Source: Psychrosphaera saromensis (GTDB lineage: Bacteria; Pseudomonadota; Gammaproteobacteria; Enterobacterales; Alteromonadaceae). From it: a DNA stretch of 64,000 nucleotides. The notes under the pieces are model-generated. The model saw only the letters and a list, made by a program, of their open reading frames with translations. It was not told the origin of the DNA and ran no database searches. Position numbers and translations under genes: made by a program. Positions 18,416 through 27,888 of the stretch are shown in pieces (the first letter of the stretch is position 1; each line of letters opens with the position of its first letter). The DNA is taken from contig NZ_MSCH01000003.1 in the NCBI RefSeq assembly GCF_002954545.1, forward strand, positions 1,142,824 to 1,206,823, given 5' to 3'.

Positions 18416-18527
18416 TTACTATCTCCAGTTACATAAACCACGTTAAGTGGTGAAATCTTGCTGTTTGTTTGAAACAACAAGATTGAATAAATTAAAATTT
18501 AAGGGGCGTAATATTACACTAAGCGAA

Positions 18528-19142
18528 TCAATTCGCCAACAGTTCGTTTATTAAGTCGGCAAATTTACTTTTTTGATTTTTAGTTTGTAAGCGATGCGAG
18601 AGTACAACACGCTCTAAATCGCTCAATGTTTTGTCAAAATCGTCATTGATCATTACAAAGTCATATTCTTCATGATGTGTCATTTCACTTTGCGCTTGAG
18701 CCATTCTTGCCGCGATAACTTCTTTTGTATCTTGGCCGCGTTTATGAAGTCGACTTTCTAGTTCTTGCCTGGATGGCGGCAAAATAAATAAGGTAATGAT
18801 ATGTGGCACTAGTTCGCGCATTTGTACTGCGCCTTGCCAATCAATATCTAAAAATACATCTATGCCTTGGTCTAGCTGCTCATTAATGGCAGATTTAGAC
18901 GTGCCGTAATAATTACCAAAAACCTCAGCCCATTCATAGAACTCGTCTTCTTGGATCAATCTTTTGAACGTATCAACGTCAGTAAAATGATAATGCTCGC
19001 CATCAACTTCACCTGGTCTAGGTGCACGAGTGGTATGGGAAACTGATACTTTCATATCGTCATGTTTAGCTAACAATGCGCCGATTAGACTCGACTTTCC
19101 TGCACCACTTGGCGAGGAAACAACAAATAAATTACCTTTCAT
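18528..19142 (-). CDS. gmk: guanylate kinase
   Basis: 204 residues. The P-loop [10 protein letters not shown] (9-18), GMP-binding [19 protein letters not shown] and the lid DWQGAVQMR are all present. It phosphorylates GMP to GDP, feeding GTP and ppGpp pools. First gene of the minus-strand cluster that continues with rpoZ and spoT. Confidence 0.97.
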   Translation of the reverse strand: MKGNLFVVSSPSGAGKSSLIGALLAKHDDMKVSVSHTTRAPRPGEVDGEHYHFTDVDTFKRLIQEDEFYEWAEVFGNYYGTSKSAINEQLDQGIDVFLDIDWQGAVQMRELVPHIITLFILPPSRQELESRLHKRGQDTKEVIAARMAQAQSEMTHHEEYDFVMINDDFDKTLSDLERVVLSHRLQTKNQKSKFADLINELLAN

Positions 19143-19228
19143 AACTCACTACTATATAAGTTTATGGTTCAAAAAAAAATAGTCGGACAGTTTAACATAA
19201 AATATCTGTGATAAGCCTGTGCTATTTA

Positions 19229-19570
19229 TTATTGTTCCTGTAATTCTTCAAGTTGCTCTTGCAACATCTCTTTCATTTCTTCAATTTTAGCTTGAGCGTC
19301 TTCAGCCGTTAAGTTTTTATCTTCTAATAATGACTCAAGATCTTGTTGATTTAACATGTCCTGTAATTGCTCTAAACTTACTTTATCCAGAAGCTTAGAC
19401 ATGTCACCGTTAAATAAATCTTGGCTTAAATCTTCCAGGTCAAATTCATTGTCGCTAACCAACTCAGTTAACGGTTCAAAATAAGGCGCGACCATGCCAT
19501 TTAAGTCAACCTTGAAAACATATTGTAGTAAGGCATAGGCAAGGATTAATGAAAGTAGAATTTTTAACAT
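19229..19570 (-). CDS. single-pass membrane protein with acidic helical tail, unknown
   Basis: 113 residues from ATG 19570; a longer frame would need a TTG start with no ribosome site. Residues 2-19 (LKILLSLILAYALLQYVF) form an N-terminal membrane anchor or signal. The rest is acidic and Leu/Gln/Glu-rich with a likely coiled coil (EDLSQDLF, EQLQDMLNQQDLESLLED, EEMKEMLQEQLEELQEQ). I do not recognise a family. It lies alone between gmk and the divergent transglutaminase-like gene; a functional link with that envelope protein is possible but not shown. Confidence 0.65.
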   Translation of the reverse strand: MLKILLSLILAYALLQYVFKVDLNGMVAPYFEPLTELVSDNEFDLEDLSQDLFNGDMSKLLDKVSLEQLQDMLNQQDLESLLEDKNLTAEDAQAKIEEMKEMLQEQLEELQEQ

Positions 19571-19702
19571 ATTTTGATCTCTGTGGTTTTGCCTCAACTT
19601 GAGAAACTTTATTAAGGTTAGGCATTATATAAATGTCTAATCTAGTATATAAAGGCAGTAGAGTCGAAGTACTTTTAATAAAATATTTTGTGGCGAGAGA
19701 TA

Positions 19703-21244
19703 ATGAAAACTAAATTATTAGCAGTTAGCGTTTTGAGTTTAAGTCTCATATTTATAGTGCAGTCCTTTGCAAAAAATATCGATAATACTGAATTTGAAAA
19801 GTGGAAGAAAAAACACAATAAAGAAGTCACGAACTTTGTTGAAAAGTACGATAAAGACTTTGCCTCGTTTTTAAAGACGCGTTGGGTAGAAACTGACGTG
19901 ATTGCCGGTGAGCAAAGAGATAACCAACCAAAGCCACAACAAACACCAGAAAAACAGCCTGAACCTGTTGTTGATGAAACGCCAGTTGAAATAGTTTTAC
20001 CAGACATTGAACTACCAGAAATTAAGCCTGAACAAGATATTCCTGAAGTACCAGATGTTTCTTTGCCTAAAGATAAGGTGCCAGATACTAAAGTGAAGCC
20101 GCCTTTTTATTACGTCGCGGACGATACAGACTCTTCAGGTAAAAGCATCGTGGGTAAGAGCATTGAGGTATCGTTATTAGGGCAAACCTTGATTATGCCA
20201 AAAGTTACTTTGCCTACCTTGACCATAAAAAAATTAAGCAGTGGTGTGATTGCTGAATTATGGTTAGCAATGGCAAGCTCGGATTATAAACCTGCTATAG
20301 CTGCTATTGAGCAAGCAAGTCATGATTTGAAGTTAGATGATTGGGGTAATGCCTTATTAACTCATAAATTTTTAATTTCACAAACTGGGTTAACTCAAAA
20401 CGAACGTCAATTACTTACTTGGTTCTATTTAGTAAAACAAGGTTTTGATGCCAGAGTCGCATTTGATAAAAATGAAATATATTTGTTACTTAATACTGCG
20501 CAGACTCTTTTTGCGCAAAAGTTTTTTACCTTTGATGAGCAAAAATATTACTTCGTTGATTTTGCTAAAACACGTCCGATAAATATTGGTAGTGTTTATA
20601 CCTACGAACAACAATATTCGTCAGCCAAAAAAGCGGTGAAAATTGATATGCGAGTTGCGCCTTTGCAAGGTGAAAGCGATAAAACCAGAGTATTAAAAAC
20701 TAAGATAGGTAAGCAGTCAGTTTCGGTTACCGCACCTTATAATTCGAATTACATTGATTTTTTAAACTTTTATCCGCAAGTGTCGATGCAATATTACTTC
20801 CAGGCTGAGTTACCAGAACAAACCAAAATCAGTTTATTAAGCCAGCTTAAACAAGACATTGCTGGTTTATCGGAACTCGAAGCCGCTAACTTCTTATTAC
20901 ATTTTGTACAAACGAGTTTGCAATACCAGACTGACCAACAGCAATTTAATTATGAAAACTACTTATTTGCAGGGGAAACTTTGCATTACCCTTATGCCGA
21001 TTGTGAAGACAGGTCTGTGTTTTTTGCATATTTGGTTACTCACTTAATGGGCAATAAAGTAGTGGGTCTTCAATATGATGGACATGTAGCAACCGCGGTG
21101 GCGTTAAAATCGAAAACAAGCGGTAGTTCATTTTTGATCAATAACGTTAGATATACGATTGCCGACCCAACATTTATAAACGCTAATGTGGGAGAAGTTA
21201 TGACGGGTTTCGAAGGTGTTGAACCTGAGCTTGTTATTTATTAA
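19703..21244 (+). CDS. secreted transglutaminase-like protein
   Basis: 513 residues from ATG 19703 (MKTKLLAVSVLSLSL), which gives a clean signal peptide ending near FAKN. Residues about 75-135 are rich in Pro and Glu, probably an extended linker. The C-terminal region carries a cysteine-protease/transglutaminase-like triad: C434 in YADCEDRS, H461 in DGHVATAV and D488 in IADPTF. DCEDRS-type motifs belong to bacterial transglutaminase-like periplasmic proteins thought to act as proteases or amidases. Substrate unknown. Monocistronic; the preceding minus-strand gene diverges from it. Confidence 0.75.
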   Translation: MKTKLLAVSVLSLSLIFIVQSFAKNIDNTEFEKWKKKHNKEVTNFVEKYDKDFASFLKTRWVETDVIAGEQRDNQPKPQQTPEKQPEPVVDETPVEIVLPDIELPEIKPEQDIPEVPDVSLPKDKVPDTKVKPPFYYVADDTDSSGKSIVGKSIEVSLLGQTLIMPKVTLPTLTIKKLSSGVIAELWLAMASSDYKPAIAAIEQASHDLKLDDWGNALLTHKFLISQTGLTQNERQLLTWFYLVKQGFDARVAFDKNEIYLLLNTAQTLFAQKFFTFDEQKYYFVDFAKTRPINIGSVYTYEQQYSSAKKAVKIDMRVAPLQGESDKTRVLKTKIGKQSVSVTAPYNSNYIDFLNFYPQVSMQYYFQAELPEQTKISLLSQLKQDIAGLSELEAANFLLHFVQTSLQYQTDQQQFNYENYLFAGETLHYPYADCEDRSVFFAYLVTHLMGNKVVGLQYDGHVATAVALKSKTSGSSFLINNVRYTIADPTFINANVGEVMTGFEGVEPELVIY

Positions 21245-21285
21245 TTAGGTAAATACTCCACGACTTGGGCGGTTAATCATTTTTG

Positions 21286-21341
21286 TTTAACCTCCCTGAT
21301 TTAACCTTCCTTATTTAAGCATTCTTACTTAACCATAGGTG
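21286..21341. repeat. 14-base imperfect tandem repeat upstream of purD
   Basis: Four consecutive 14-base units start at 21286, 21300, 21314 and 21328: TTTAACCTCCCTGA, TTTAACCTTCCTTA, TTTAAGCATTCTTA and a diverged CTTAACCATAGGTG. The array ends about 65 bases before the purD start. It may be a simple repeat or bind a regulator; no PurR-like palindrome was recognised. Confidence 0.5.
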
Positions 21342-21408
21342 TTTGCTGTGTTAATATCGCCGCCAAATTTCATCCCATCCTTTATTTAATTAATACGTGA
21401 GATCAAAC

Positions 21409-22695
21409 ATGAAAGTACTTGTTATTGGTGGTGGCGGTCGTGAACATGCATTGGCATGGAAGGCAGCACAGAGTTCTAATGTTGAAACCGTTTTTGTCGC
21501 TCCTGGAAATGCGGGCACAGCCCACGAAGCAAAATTACAAAATGTTGATATTGCGGCAGAAGACATTGATGGTTTAGCAAAGTTTGCTCAAGATAATAAT
21601 ATAGGCTTAACAATTGTTGGCCCAGAAATGCCTTTAGTTGAAGGCGTGGTTGATACGTTTGAATCTCTAGGATTAACGATTTTTGGTCCAAGTAAAGGGG
21701 CTGCACAACTTGAAGGTTCAAAGTCATTCACTAAAGACTTTTTAGCTCGTCACAAAATTCCAACAGGTTCTTACCAAACGTTTACTGAAATCGACAAAGC
21801 TATCGCTTATGTTGAAAGAATGGGCGCACCTATTGTTGTTAAAGCCGATGGCTTAGCAGCGGGTAAAGGCGTTATTGTTGCTATGACGAATCAAGAAGCA
21901 ATTGATGCTATTGAAGATATGTTAGCGGGTAATGCTTTTGGTGAAGCGGGTTCTCGTGTGGTTATTGAAGAGTTTTTAACGGGTGAAGAAGCAAGTTTCA
22001 TTGTAATGGTTGATGGTAAAAATGTATTAGCCATGGCAACAAGCCAAGACCATAAACGTGCTTACAATAATGATGAAGGTCCAAATACTGGTGGTATGGG
22101 AGCTTATTCTCCAGCTCCAGTGGTAACACCTGAAATTCATCAACGTATTATGGATGAAGTTATTTACCCAACGGTAAATGGTATGGCTAGCGAAGGGAAT
22201 TCTTATAAAGGATTCTTGTACGCTGGTTTGATGATAGATACAGATGGTACGCCAAAGGTTATCGAATATAACTGTCGTTTTGGTGACCCTGAAACACAAC
22301 CTATTATGTTGCGTCTACAGTCTGATATTGTGCAACTTTGCTTAGAAGCTTGTGCTGGCACATTAGATACATCAACTATCAGCTTTGACCCAAGACCTGC
22401 TGTTGGTGTTGTATTAGCTGCTGGTGGATATCCGGCAAGTTACAACAAAGGTGATATCATCACTGGTATTCCAGAAGCGACTGAGTCGTCAAAAACGTTC
22501 CATGCTGGCACTAAGTTGGTTGATGGTAATGTTGTTACCTCTGGTGGCCGTGTTTTATGCGCTACAGCGATGGGCACAACAGTAACAGAAGCGCAAAAAG
22601 CCGCTTATGTCGCTGTTAATCAAATAAAATGGACGGGCGTTGAGTTCCGTACTGATATTGCTTACCGTGCAATTGAGCGTGAGCAAAATAGATAA
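21409..22695 (+). CDS. purD: phosphoribosylamine-glycine ligase
   Basis: 428 residues from ATG 21409 (MKVLVIGGGGREHALAWK); the GTG four codons earlier overlaps the GTGAGA ribosome site and is rejected. This ATP-grasp enzyme makes GAR, the second step of purine synthesis. GGGGREHAL, VKADGLAAGKGV, HKRAYNNDEGPNTGGMGAYSP-type motif and EYNCRFGDPETQ are intact. In many gammaproteobacteria purD follows purH; here it is alone, with its own terminator. Confidence 0.96.
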   Translation: MKVLVIGGGGREHALAWKAAQSSNVETVFVAPGNAGTAHEAKLQNVDIAAEDIDGLAKFAQDNNIGLTIVGPEMPLVEGVVDTFESLGLTIFGPSKGAAQLEGSKSFTKDFLARHKIPTGSYQTFTEIDKAIAYVERMGAPIVVKADGLAAGKGVIVAMTNQEAIDAIEDMLAGNAFGEAGSRVVIEEFLTGEEASFIVMVDGKNVLAMATSQDHKRAYNNDEGPNTGGMGAYSPAPVVTPEIHQRIMDEVIYPTVNGMASEGNSYKGFLYAGLMIDTDGTPKVIEYNCRFGDPETQPIMLRLQSDIVQLCLEACAGTLDTSTISFDPRPAVGVVLAAGGYPASYNKGDIITGIPEATESSKTFHAGTKLVDGNVVTSGGRVLCATAMGTTVTEAQKAAYVAVNQIKWTGVEFRTDIAYRAIEREQNR

Positions 22696-22741
22696 ACAGC
22701 CCCTAATAAAGCTTAAGTTTTTTACTTAGTCGCTTATAAAT

Positions 22742-22777
22742 AAAAAAGGATGAAGCTAAACTTCATCCTTTTTTTTT
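22742..22777. terminator. bidirectional terminator between purD and DMT transporter
   Basis: Stem AAAAAAGGATGAAG / CTTCATCCTTTTTT with a five-base loop and T runs on both strands, placed between the convergent purD and the minus-strand transporter. Confidence 0.85.
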
Positions 22778-22808
22778 GACTTTTATTTATTGGTATTAAC
22801 ACCGCGTC

Positions 22809-23663
22809 CTATATTTTTTTATAGGACCATTTGGCATTAATTAATAATGCGCAGACAATGATGCAAGCACCAAATAAAAGACGCAGTAAATCTGCATCTT
22901 TATTCCAAATAAGTACATTCACCAGAATACCGGTCGGAACTAACAGATTGTTCATGACTGCTAATGAGCCAACATCCACCAACGTTGCCCCTTTGTTCCA
23001 GATAAAGTAACCAATGCCAGAGGCGATAAAGCCAAGATAAATTAAAACTGACCATTGAGTTGTTGTCGTTGGGAGTTTTTCTGGATCACCAAATAAAGCA
23101 TAAGTTGATGTTGCGACAATGGCCGCACCGATAAAAAACCAACCGAATATTTCATGTTGTTTTACATCGCCAATTTTGTGAATTAAACGTTTGTAAGTTA
23201 CTTGGCCAATAGCAAAACATAAGTTTGCACCTTGGACTAACACTAAGCCTATAACAAAGTCTGAGGTTATATTTTCAAAGCGAATAGCCAGTGCGCCGGC
23301 AACCGCAAGCAATGCTGATATAAAAAACTTACCGTTAAAGCTACGATCGAGTATGTCATTTAATAAGGTGATGTAGACGGGGGTGACAATGGTAAAGAGT
23401 AAGACTTCAGGTACGGTTAAATACAGGAATGAATGGTAATAAAATACATACATTAAGCCTAATTGCACGGCACCAATAGCCATTAATTTTACACGTAGCG
23501 GATTGCTTATATTGTTAAATCGGATGAAAGGTAAAAATACTAACGTTGCTAATATAATTCGAATAAAAACCGAAAACCAAGGGTCGACTTGTCCCGCTAA
23601 ATAAACACCAATTAAACTAAATGAAAATGCCCACAGTACAGTGATAGCTAGTAAATAAGGCAT
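22809..23663 (-). CDS. EamA/DMT family transporter
   Basis: 284 residues with about ten hydrophobic segments in two similar halves, typical of the drug/metabolite transporter superfamily (opening YLLAITVLWAFSFSLIGVYLA; second half from about residue 140). Substrate cannot be told from sequence; relatives export metabolites or amino acids. It follows the outer-membrane-like gene by two bases, so the pair is an operon. Its end shares a terminator with purD. Confidence 0.88.
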   Translation of the reverse strand: MPYLLAITVLWAFSFSLIGVYLAGQVDPWFSVFIRIILATLVFLPFIRFNNISNPLRVKLMAIGAVQLGLMYVFYYHSFLYLTVPEVLLFTIVTPVYITLLNDILDRSFNGKFFISALLAVAGALAIRFENITSDFVIGLVLVQGANLCFAIGQVTYKRLIHKIGDVKQHEIFGWFFIGAAIVATSTYALFGDPEKLPTTTTQWSVLIYLGFIASGIGYFIWNKGATLVDVGSLAVMNNLLVPTGILVNVLIWNKDADLLRLLFGACIIVCALLINAKWSYKKI

Positions 23664-23665
23664 AA

Positions 23666-24412
23666 TTAAAAGTCTATCTCAAAGCCAGCTTCGTAGCTGA
23701 TGTCAGTTGCTTCGACGTTAAGAACAGGCTGACTGTCATGCTCGACAAGTAAACCAAAACTCATAGATAGGTGCTTAGTTAATCTTGAGCTGATCGAGAA
23801 TTTATTAAATGCACGCCAGTCACCAAACTCTTCAACATTAGGCTGATAATATAAGGTGTTGGTTAAGGTTGCATGTTTATTTAATTTTTGAGCATGCACC
23901 CAATATAAATTAATACGAGCTTGATTAAAGGTGAGATGCTCACCTTCAACTAGATAATTTTCATGCTCGTTGAATAGCCCAATACCATAAGCTGAATGAC
24001 GGGTCATTTCGTAACGGTAGCCCAGTCCAAATAATTCTCGCGATTCTAATGAACGAAAATCATCAACATTAGTTTGCGCATACACTTCTACTGAATTTTT
24101 TGGCGAGAAGTAATAGTTATACCTTACATGCAGAAAAGCATTGTCTGCACTTTTTTGTCCATTACTGTCGGAATACTCTCGGGTTGCCATTATGTAACCG
24201 AAGTGTTTATCAAACCGTTGAGAGTGATAAATGCCCAAGGCTATATTCTCGGTTTCTGAATTACCTTTTTTCCCGGATAAATCAATGGCTATGTTGGTAA
24301 AGTTAGGTTTTTCTTGAGAGCGCTGTCTAATAGATTCAGTTTCATCTATCGCAATAACATTAAAAGAAATGGTGAGTACAACTAAAAGACAAAAAATAGA
24401 TGTTTTAAACAT
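23666..24412 (-). CDS. exported protein, probable outer-membrane beta-barrel, unknown
   Basis: 248 residues with a signal peptide (MFKTSIFCLLVVLTISFNVIA). The mature part is rich in alternating aromatic/polar stretches such as HFGYIMATREY, LFGLGYRYEM, YGIGLFNEHENY and ends in a strand with terminal Phe (YEAGFEIDF), the usual outer-membrane insertion signature. I do not recognise a named family. It starts an operon with the DMT transporter two bases downstream. Confidence 0.7.
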   Translation of the reverse strand: MFKTSIFCLLVVLTISFNVIAIDETESIRQRSQEKPNFTNIAIDLSGKKGNSETENIALGIYHSQRFDKHFGYIMATREYSDSNGQKSADNAFLHVRYNYYFSPKNSVEVYAQTNVDDFRSLESRELFGLGYRYEMTRHSAYGIGLFNEHENYLVEGEHLTFNQARINLYWVHAQKLNKHATLTNTLYYQPNVEEFGDWRAFNKFSISSRLTKHLSMSFGLLVEHDSQPVLNVEATDISYEAGFEIDF

Positions 24413-24431
24413 ATGAATGTTATTTTCCTGA

Positions 24432-24839
24432 TTATAAACAATGGACCATCATGGTGATATTCGAGATTATTCCAATGAACCATACGGTACTGCGCAATTT
24501 ATCCCAGTTAACCCAATAAAAGATTAAATAAGCAATACGGCAGACAACAAATAATATAGACAATATAACGCTAAAGCTATCAATATGCCCGGTAGCTATA
24601 ACTAATAGTACCGACGTTGAAAATAAGATAAGTGCTTCAAATGAATTTTCATGTGCTGCAAGGCAACGTGCACCAAAGCCGGTTAACTTTTTTTGCTGCT
24701 CACGAGGTAATTCATTGTCGTAACCTGACAGTTTACCCCCACCTTGACGTTTCATTGCGCTGGCTAAAGGCATTTTTGCAATATAAGGTAATAGGGCTGC
24801 AATTATTAAGCAGTATATTAACCAATTCAGTTCAGTCAT
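24432..24839 (-). CDS. MAPEG family membrane protein
   Basis: 135 residues, four hydrophobic segments. The motif GARCLAAHENSFEALILFS and the RIAYLIFYWVNWDKLRS stretch are the MAPEG signatures (glutathione-dependent membrane enzymes; bacterial members are mostly uncharacterised). It lies 19 bases upstream of the beta-barrel gene on the same strand, so the three genes may form one transcript. Function in this organism is unknown. Confidence 0.85.
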   Translation of the reverse strand: MTELNWLIYCLIIAALLPYIAKMPLASAMKRQGGGKLSGYDNELPREQQKKLTGFGARCLAAHENSFEALILFSTSVLLVIATGHIDSFSVILSILFVVCRIAYLIFYWVNWDKLRSTVWFIGIISNITMMVHCL

Positions 24840-25016
24840 TTGTTGATCCTATATTTAAAGCGTAGAGTAGATGGCGAAATAACTCATAATTATATACAAG
24901 TTTAAAAATTTAACGCTAAGTAGTTTAGTTAATGAATTAATTAATATTTAGTGTTTATTTTAGTTAAATTAGCGATACTAGTTACAACAACACGCTTTAT
25001 TAGTCAGGTTAGATTA

Positions 25017-25079
25017 ATGGACAAGGTTTTGCTTATACTTTACCTGTTCATTATTGGCTTTATAACAATATGTCATTAA
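25017..25079 (+). CDS. possible 20-residue hydrophobic microprotein upstream of prkB
   Basis: ATG at 25017 has AGG eight bases upstream and opens a 20-codon frame (MDKVLLILYLFIIGFITICH) ending 18 bases before the prkB start. The product would be one membrane helix. Such a frame can arise by chance in AT-rich DNA; only position, ribosome site and composition speak for it. Confidence 0.3.
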   Translation: MDKVLLILYLFIIGFITICH

Positions 25080-25097
25080 AAAATAAGAAAATAAGTT

Positions 25098-26000
25098 ATG
25101 TCAGTTAAACATCCTATTATTGCAGTTACGGGTTCTTCTGGAGCCGGTACTACCACCACAACGAGTGCTATTACACATATATTCCGTAATTTGAATGTTG
25201 ATTCTGCAATATTAGAAGGGGATAGTTTCCATAGATATGCACGCGCTGAAATGGATATGGAAATTCGTAAAGCTCAAGAACAGGGCAAGCATATTTCTTA
25301 TTTTGGTTCTAGAGCAAATGACTTTGGTGCGCTGGAATCGCTGTTTAAAAGCTATTCTGAAAATGGCTCTGGTAATGTGCGTAAATACTTACATTCTTTT
25401 GATGAAGCCGTACCATATAATCAAATGCCTGGTACATTTACCCCTTGGCAGGAATTAAGAGCTAATACAGATTGTTTGTTTTATGAAGGGCTGCACGGTG
25501 GCGCAGTAACTGATGAACATAACGTAGCTCAATATGTAGACTTACTGATTGGCATGGTACCAATTGTTAACTTGGAATGGATTCAAAAAATCATCCGAGA
25601 TACCAATCAACGTGGTCATAGCCGTGAAGCCGTTATGAGCAGCATAGTGCGCAGTATGGATGATTATATTACTCATATTACGCCGCAATTCTCTCGTACA
25701 CACATCAACTTTCAACGAGTCCCAACGGTTGACACGTCTAACCCTTTTAGTGCAAAAGATATTCCGTCACTGGACGAAAGTTTTGTTGTTATTCGTTTTC
25801 GTGACATTCCAAACGTCGATTTTCCATATTTATTACAGATGATTGATGGCTCTTTTATGTCCAGAATAAATACATTTGTTGTCCCTGGTGGAAAAATGGC
25901 CTTGGCGCTAGAGCTTATTCTTACTCCGTTAATAGAAAATTTGATCGTAAAACGTAGAAAGCTAATTGGTCAATTAGATTGGATAGATAATAAAGAATAA
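25098..26000 (+). CDS. prkB: phosphoribulokinase-family kinase PrkB
   Basis: 300 residues. The P-loop reads GSSGAGTTTTTS (13-24), followed by EGDSFHRYAR and FYEGLHGG motifs typical of the proteobacterial PrkB group of phosphoribulokinases/uridine kinases. No RuBisCO or other Calvin-cycle gene is nearby, so the name reflects homology only; PrkB of heterotrophic gammaproteobacteria has no settled role. The gene stands alone before the glnA control region. Confidence 0.9.
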   Translation: MSVKHPIIAVTGSSGAGTTTTTSAITHIFRNLNVDSAILEGDSFHRYARAEMDMEIRKAQEQGKHISYFGSRANDFGALESLFKSYSENGSGNVRKYLHSFDEAVPYNQMPGTFTPWQELRANTDCLFYEGLHGGAVTDEHNVAQYVDLLIGMVPIVNLEWIQKIIRDTNQRGHSREAVMSSIVRSMDDYITHITPQFSRTHINFQRVPTVDTSNPFSAKDIPSLDESFVVIRFRDIPNVDFPYLLQMIDGSFMSRINTFVVPGGKMALALELILTPLIENLIVKRRKLIGQLDWIDNKE

Positions 26001-26073
26001 CAGAAGGTTATTAACGATTTAGGGGGTTTTACTTTATTGTAAAATCTAGCATTAAATAACCGTGGATCACAAT

Positions 26074-26114
26074 GGTGCGCACCTTGGTTTATTTTGGTGC
26101 AACAAAAGAGGTGC
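26074..26114. promoter_or_regulatory. GGTGC half-sites upstream of glnA, candidate NtrC region
   Basis: The perfect palindrome GGTGCGCACC (26074-26083) and further GGTGC at 26096-26100 and 26110-26114 lie 50-90 bases before the sigma-54 promoter, where NtrC enhancers are expected. None forms the full GCAC-N7-GTGC dyad, so these are half-sites at best. Confidence 0.4.
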
Positions 26115-26163
26115 TTATTATTAATTTTAAGGTAACTCTTTGTATTAAATGGCTATTTAATGT

Positions 26164-26178
26164 TGGCACACATTTAGC
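26164..26178 (+). promoter_or_regulatory. sigma-54 promoter of glnA
   Basis: TGGCAC at 26164-26169 with GC at 26177-26178 gives the invariant GG-N10-GC of -24/-12 promoters (consensus TGGCAC-N5-TTGC; here TGGCAC-N5-TAGC). It lies 85 bases upstream of the glnA start. With NtrC encoded downstream, nitrogen-limitation induction is expected. Confidence 0.75.
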
Positions 26179-26263
26179 TCACATATAGTTAATTAAATAA
26201 TATTTAAAAAAGAAACCATTTTAAAAATGGTAAAAAACTACAAATCAATTTCTGGAGAAAACA

Positions 26264-27670
26264 ATGTCTCAATCGGTTTTAGACCTAATCAAAGAAAACG
26301 AAGTTAAATTTATCGACTTACGTTTCACTGATACAAAAGGTAAAGAGCAGCACGTTACTATTCCATCACACCAAGTAGACGAAGATTTCTTCGAAGATGG
26401 AAAAATGTTTGATGGTTCATCAATCGCTGGTTGGAAAGGAATTAACGAATCTGACATGGTATTAATGCCTGACTCAGAATCTGCTGTACTAGACCCGTTC
26501 TCTGAAGAAACAACGTTAAATGTACGTTGTGACGTTTTAGAACCTGGCACAATGCAAGGTTACGAACGTGACCCTCGTTCTGTTGCTAAACGTGCAGAAG
26601 CTTATATGCGCGCTGAAGGTTTTGCTGATGAAGTATTAATTGGTCCAGAACCAGAATTCTTCTTATTTGACGATGTTAAATACAAATCAGACATGAGTGG
26701 CTCTATGTACTCAGTTGATTCAGTAGAAGCGGCTTGGAACTCTGATAAAGATTATGAAGGTGGAAACATGGGTCACCGTCCTGGTGTTAAAGGCGGTTAC
26801 TTCCCAGTTTCTCCAGTTGACTCTTCAAATGATTGGCGTTCAGCTACTTGTTTAGTGATGGAAGAAATGGGCTTAGTTGTTGAAGCTCATCACCATGAAG
26901 TTGCTACTGCAGGTCAAAACGAAATCGCTTGTCGTTTCAACACGCTTGTTTTAAAAGCAGATGAAACTCAAATATACAAATATGTTGTTCACAACATGGC
27001 TCACTTATATGGCAAAACAGCTACATTTATGCCTAAGCCTATCGTTGGTGATAATGGTTCTGGTATGCACGTTCACCAGTCTCTTGTTAAAAATGGTGAA
27101 AACTTATTTGCTGGTGATAAGTACGGCGGCCTTTCTGAAATGGCTATCTACTACATCGGTGGTATTATCAAACATGCTAAAGCAATCAATGCTTTCACAA
27201 ATGCTTCTACTAACTCGTACAAACGTTTAGTACCAGGATTTGAAGCGCCGGTAATGCTTGCATACTCTGCTCGTAACCGTTCAGCATCTATCCGTATTCC
27301 AGTAGTACCATCGCCAAAAGCGCGTCGTATTGAAGTACGTTTCCCTGACCCAACTGGTAACCCATACCTAGCTTACACAGCTATGTTAATGGCTGGCCTA
27401 GACGGGATCAAAAACAAGATACACCCTGGTGATGCAATGGATAAAGATTTATACGACCTTCCTGCAGAAGAAGCGGCTCAAATTCCTCAAGTTGCATCTT
27501 CTTTAGAAGAAGCATTAGCGGCATTAAGTGACGACCGTGAATTCTTGAAAGCTGGTGGTGTATTTAACGATGATACTATCGATGCATACATTGCTCTTAA
27601 ATCTCAAGACGTAGAGAAATTGAACATGACAACTCACCCAGTTGAGTTCGAAATGTACTACAGTGTTTAA
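26264..27670 (+). CDS. glnA: glutamine synthetase type I
   Basis: 468 residues, the length of gammaproteobacterial GSI-beta. The start is preceded by TGGAGAAA. Motifs [21 protein letters not shown] and the adenylylation loop with Y397 (DLYDLP) are intact, so activity should be controlled by GlnE-type adenylylation as well as by transcription. It condenses ammonia and glutamate to glutamine. First gene of the nitrogen-control locus; separated from glnL by a terminator and its own regulatory region. Confidence 0.98.
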   Translation: MSQSVLDLIKENEVKFIDLRFTDTKGKEQHVTIPSHQVDEDFFEDGKMFDGSSIAGWKGINESDMVLMPDSESAVLDPFSEETTLNVRCDVLEPGTMQGYERDPRSVAKRAEAYMRAEGFADEVLIGPEPEFFLFDDVKYKSDMSGSMYSVDSVEAAWNSDKDYEGGNMGHRPGVKGGYFPVSPVDSSNDWRSATCLVMEEMGLVVEAHHHEVATAGQNEIACRFNTLVLKADETQIYKYVVHNMAHLYGKTATFMPKPIVGDNGSGMHVHQSLVKNGENLFAGDKYGGLSEMAIYYIGGIIKHAKAINAFTNASTNSYKRLVPGFEAPVMLAYSARNRSASIRIPVVPSPKARRIEVRFPDPTGNPYLAYTAMLMAGLDGIKNKIHPGDAMDKDLYDLPAEEAAQIPQVASSLEEALAALSDDREFLKAGGVFNDDTIDAYIALKSQDVEKLNMTTHPVEFEMYYSV

Positions 27671-27684
27671 CTTTTAAAGTTAAT

Positions 27685-27715
27685 GAAAAAACCTGCATTT
27701 TGCAGGTTTTTTTTT
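27685..27715 (+). terminator. terminator of glnA
   Basis: Stem AAAAACCTGCA / TGCAGGTTTTT with a three-base loop and nine T, 15 bases after the glnA stop. Partial readthrough could feed glnL, as in enteric bacteria. Confidence 0.85.
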
Positions 27716-27853
27716 GCCTAAATAACACGGTTTGGGCAAGCAAATTGCAATAATAGCTATTATTAATAATCACCAACTAAATACGTATATTTACCCCAAT
27801 TTAGTGCGAATGATTGGGTGTTTTAGTCGATTAGGTTTAAACTAAATTTTATT

Positions 27854-27868
27854 GCACTATTTTAGTGC
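27854..27868. promoter_or_regulatory. NtrC binding site before glnL
   Basis: GCACTATTTTAGTGC fits the NtrC dyad GCAC-N7-GTGC exactly. It ends 20 bases before the glnL ATG, where in E. coli NtrC bound at the glnL promoter represses glnLG. Autorepression is therefore the likely role. The match is direct; the regulatory effect is inference. Confidence 0.75.
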
Positions 27869-27888
27869 CTGCATGGTACGGAAAGAAA

